Source of the DNA: Akkermansiaceae bacterium
GTDB taxonomy: Bacteria > Verrucomicrobiota > Verrucomicrobiia > Verrucomicrobiales > Akkermansiaceae
Assembly (NCBI GenBank): GCA_025457805.1
Contig: JALOTR010000236.1
Coordinates: 1-5,540 of the forward strand
Length of the DNA: 5,540 nucleotides
Direction: 5' to 3'
Both the position numbers and the translations under genes were made by a program. The stretch's first letter is position 1, and each line of letters begins with the position of its first letter. The notes beneath the pieces are model-generated. The model had not been told where the DNA came from, did no database searches, and worked only from the letters and a program-made list of their open reading frames with translations. Shown piece by piece: positions 5,416 through 5,540 of the stretch.

Positions 5416-5540
5416 ATGACGACATCACCAGAATTATCGGGCAGCCCCAAGCTGTATAACAAATTGCTTGCTGCCATCGCCGGCCTGGGCGGGCTCTTGT
5501 ATGGCATCGATATCGGCATCATCGCCGGAGCGCTGCTTTA
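5416..5540 (+). CDS. MFS transporter, sugar porter type (partial, N-terminus only)
   Basis: The first 41 codons of an inner-membrane transporter, cut by the right edge. After a short polar N-terminus (MTTSPELSGSPKLYNK), a membrane segment begins with LLAAIAGLGGLLYGIDIGII and continues AGALL. This matches the first transmembrane helix signature of the sugar porter family (GGLLFGYDxGVISGALL; PF00083), with Y in place of the usual F and I in place of the usual Y. Members are typically about 450-550 residues with 12 membrane helices and import sugars or polyols by proton symport. The substrate cannot be told from this fragment. No Shine-Dalgarno precedes the ATG, but the start position agrees with family members. 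It is separated from the aminotransferase by a terminator, so it is an independent unit. Confidence 0.88.
   Translation, partial: MTTSPELSGSPKLYNKLLAAIAGLGGLLYGIDIGIIAGALL

Overview
The window looks like chromosomal DNA of a GC-rich Gram-negative bacterium, most plausibly a member of the Verrucomicrobiota. This placement is inferred from the gene family mix, a tiny SSC-type lipoprotein gene, the lack of obvious Shine-Dalgarno sequences before any start, and a dispersed-looking repeat built on AACCGCAGATG. No taxonomic marker gene is present. I see no phage, transposase, CRISPR, tRNA or rRNA.

Layout. (1) Positions 1-1059, minus strand: the first 353 codons of a CPA2-type cation:proton antiporter that runs off the left edge. 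(2) A 97 bp divergent intergenic region. (3) Positions 1157-1897 and 1910-3205, plus strand: two Rossmann-fold SAM-binding proteins 12 bp apart, probably one operon. The first resembles spermidine synthase but lacks that family's usual catalytic signature. The second is a methyltransferase with the 'methyltransferase regulatory domain' and a C-terminal domain. (4) Positions 3214-3360, minus strand: a 48-residue lipoprotein gene, convergent with the methyltransferase. (5) Positions 3361-3694: a 334 bp non-coding region with competing inverted repeats just upstream of the next gene. (6) Positions 3695-4861, plus strand: a complete class I PLP-dependent aminotransferase of the aspartate aminotransferase type. 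(7) Positions 4862-5415: a 554 bp non-coding region with a strong intrinsic terminator, a perfect 21-bp hairpin, a ~200 bp nested inverted-repeat element and a possible promoter. (8) Positions 5416-5540, plus strand: the N-terminus of a sugar-porter-type MFS transporter that runs off the right edge.

How the parts work together. The window is mostly core metabolism and transport: ion homeostasis, amino acid transamination and probable sugar uptake. The two methyltransferase-fold genes are the only likely functional pair; their substrates cannot be read from the sequence. I do not see a convincing new defence or mobile system. The most unusual signals are non-coding: the 21-bp hairpin, the nested inverted-repeat element, and a possible attenuator-like leader before the aminotransferase.
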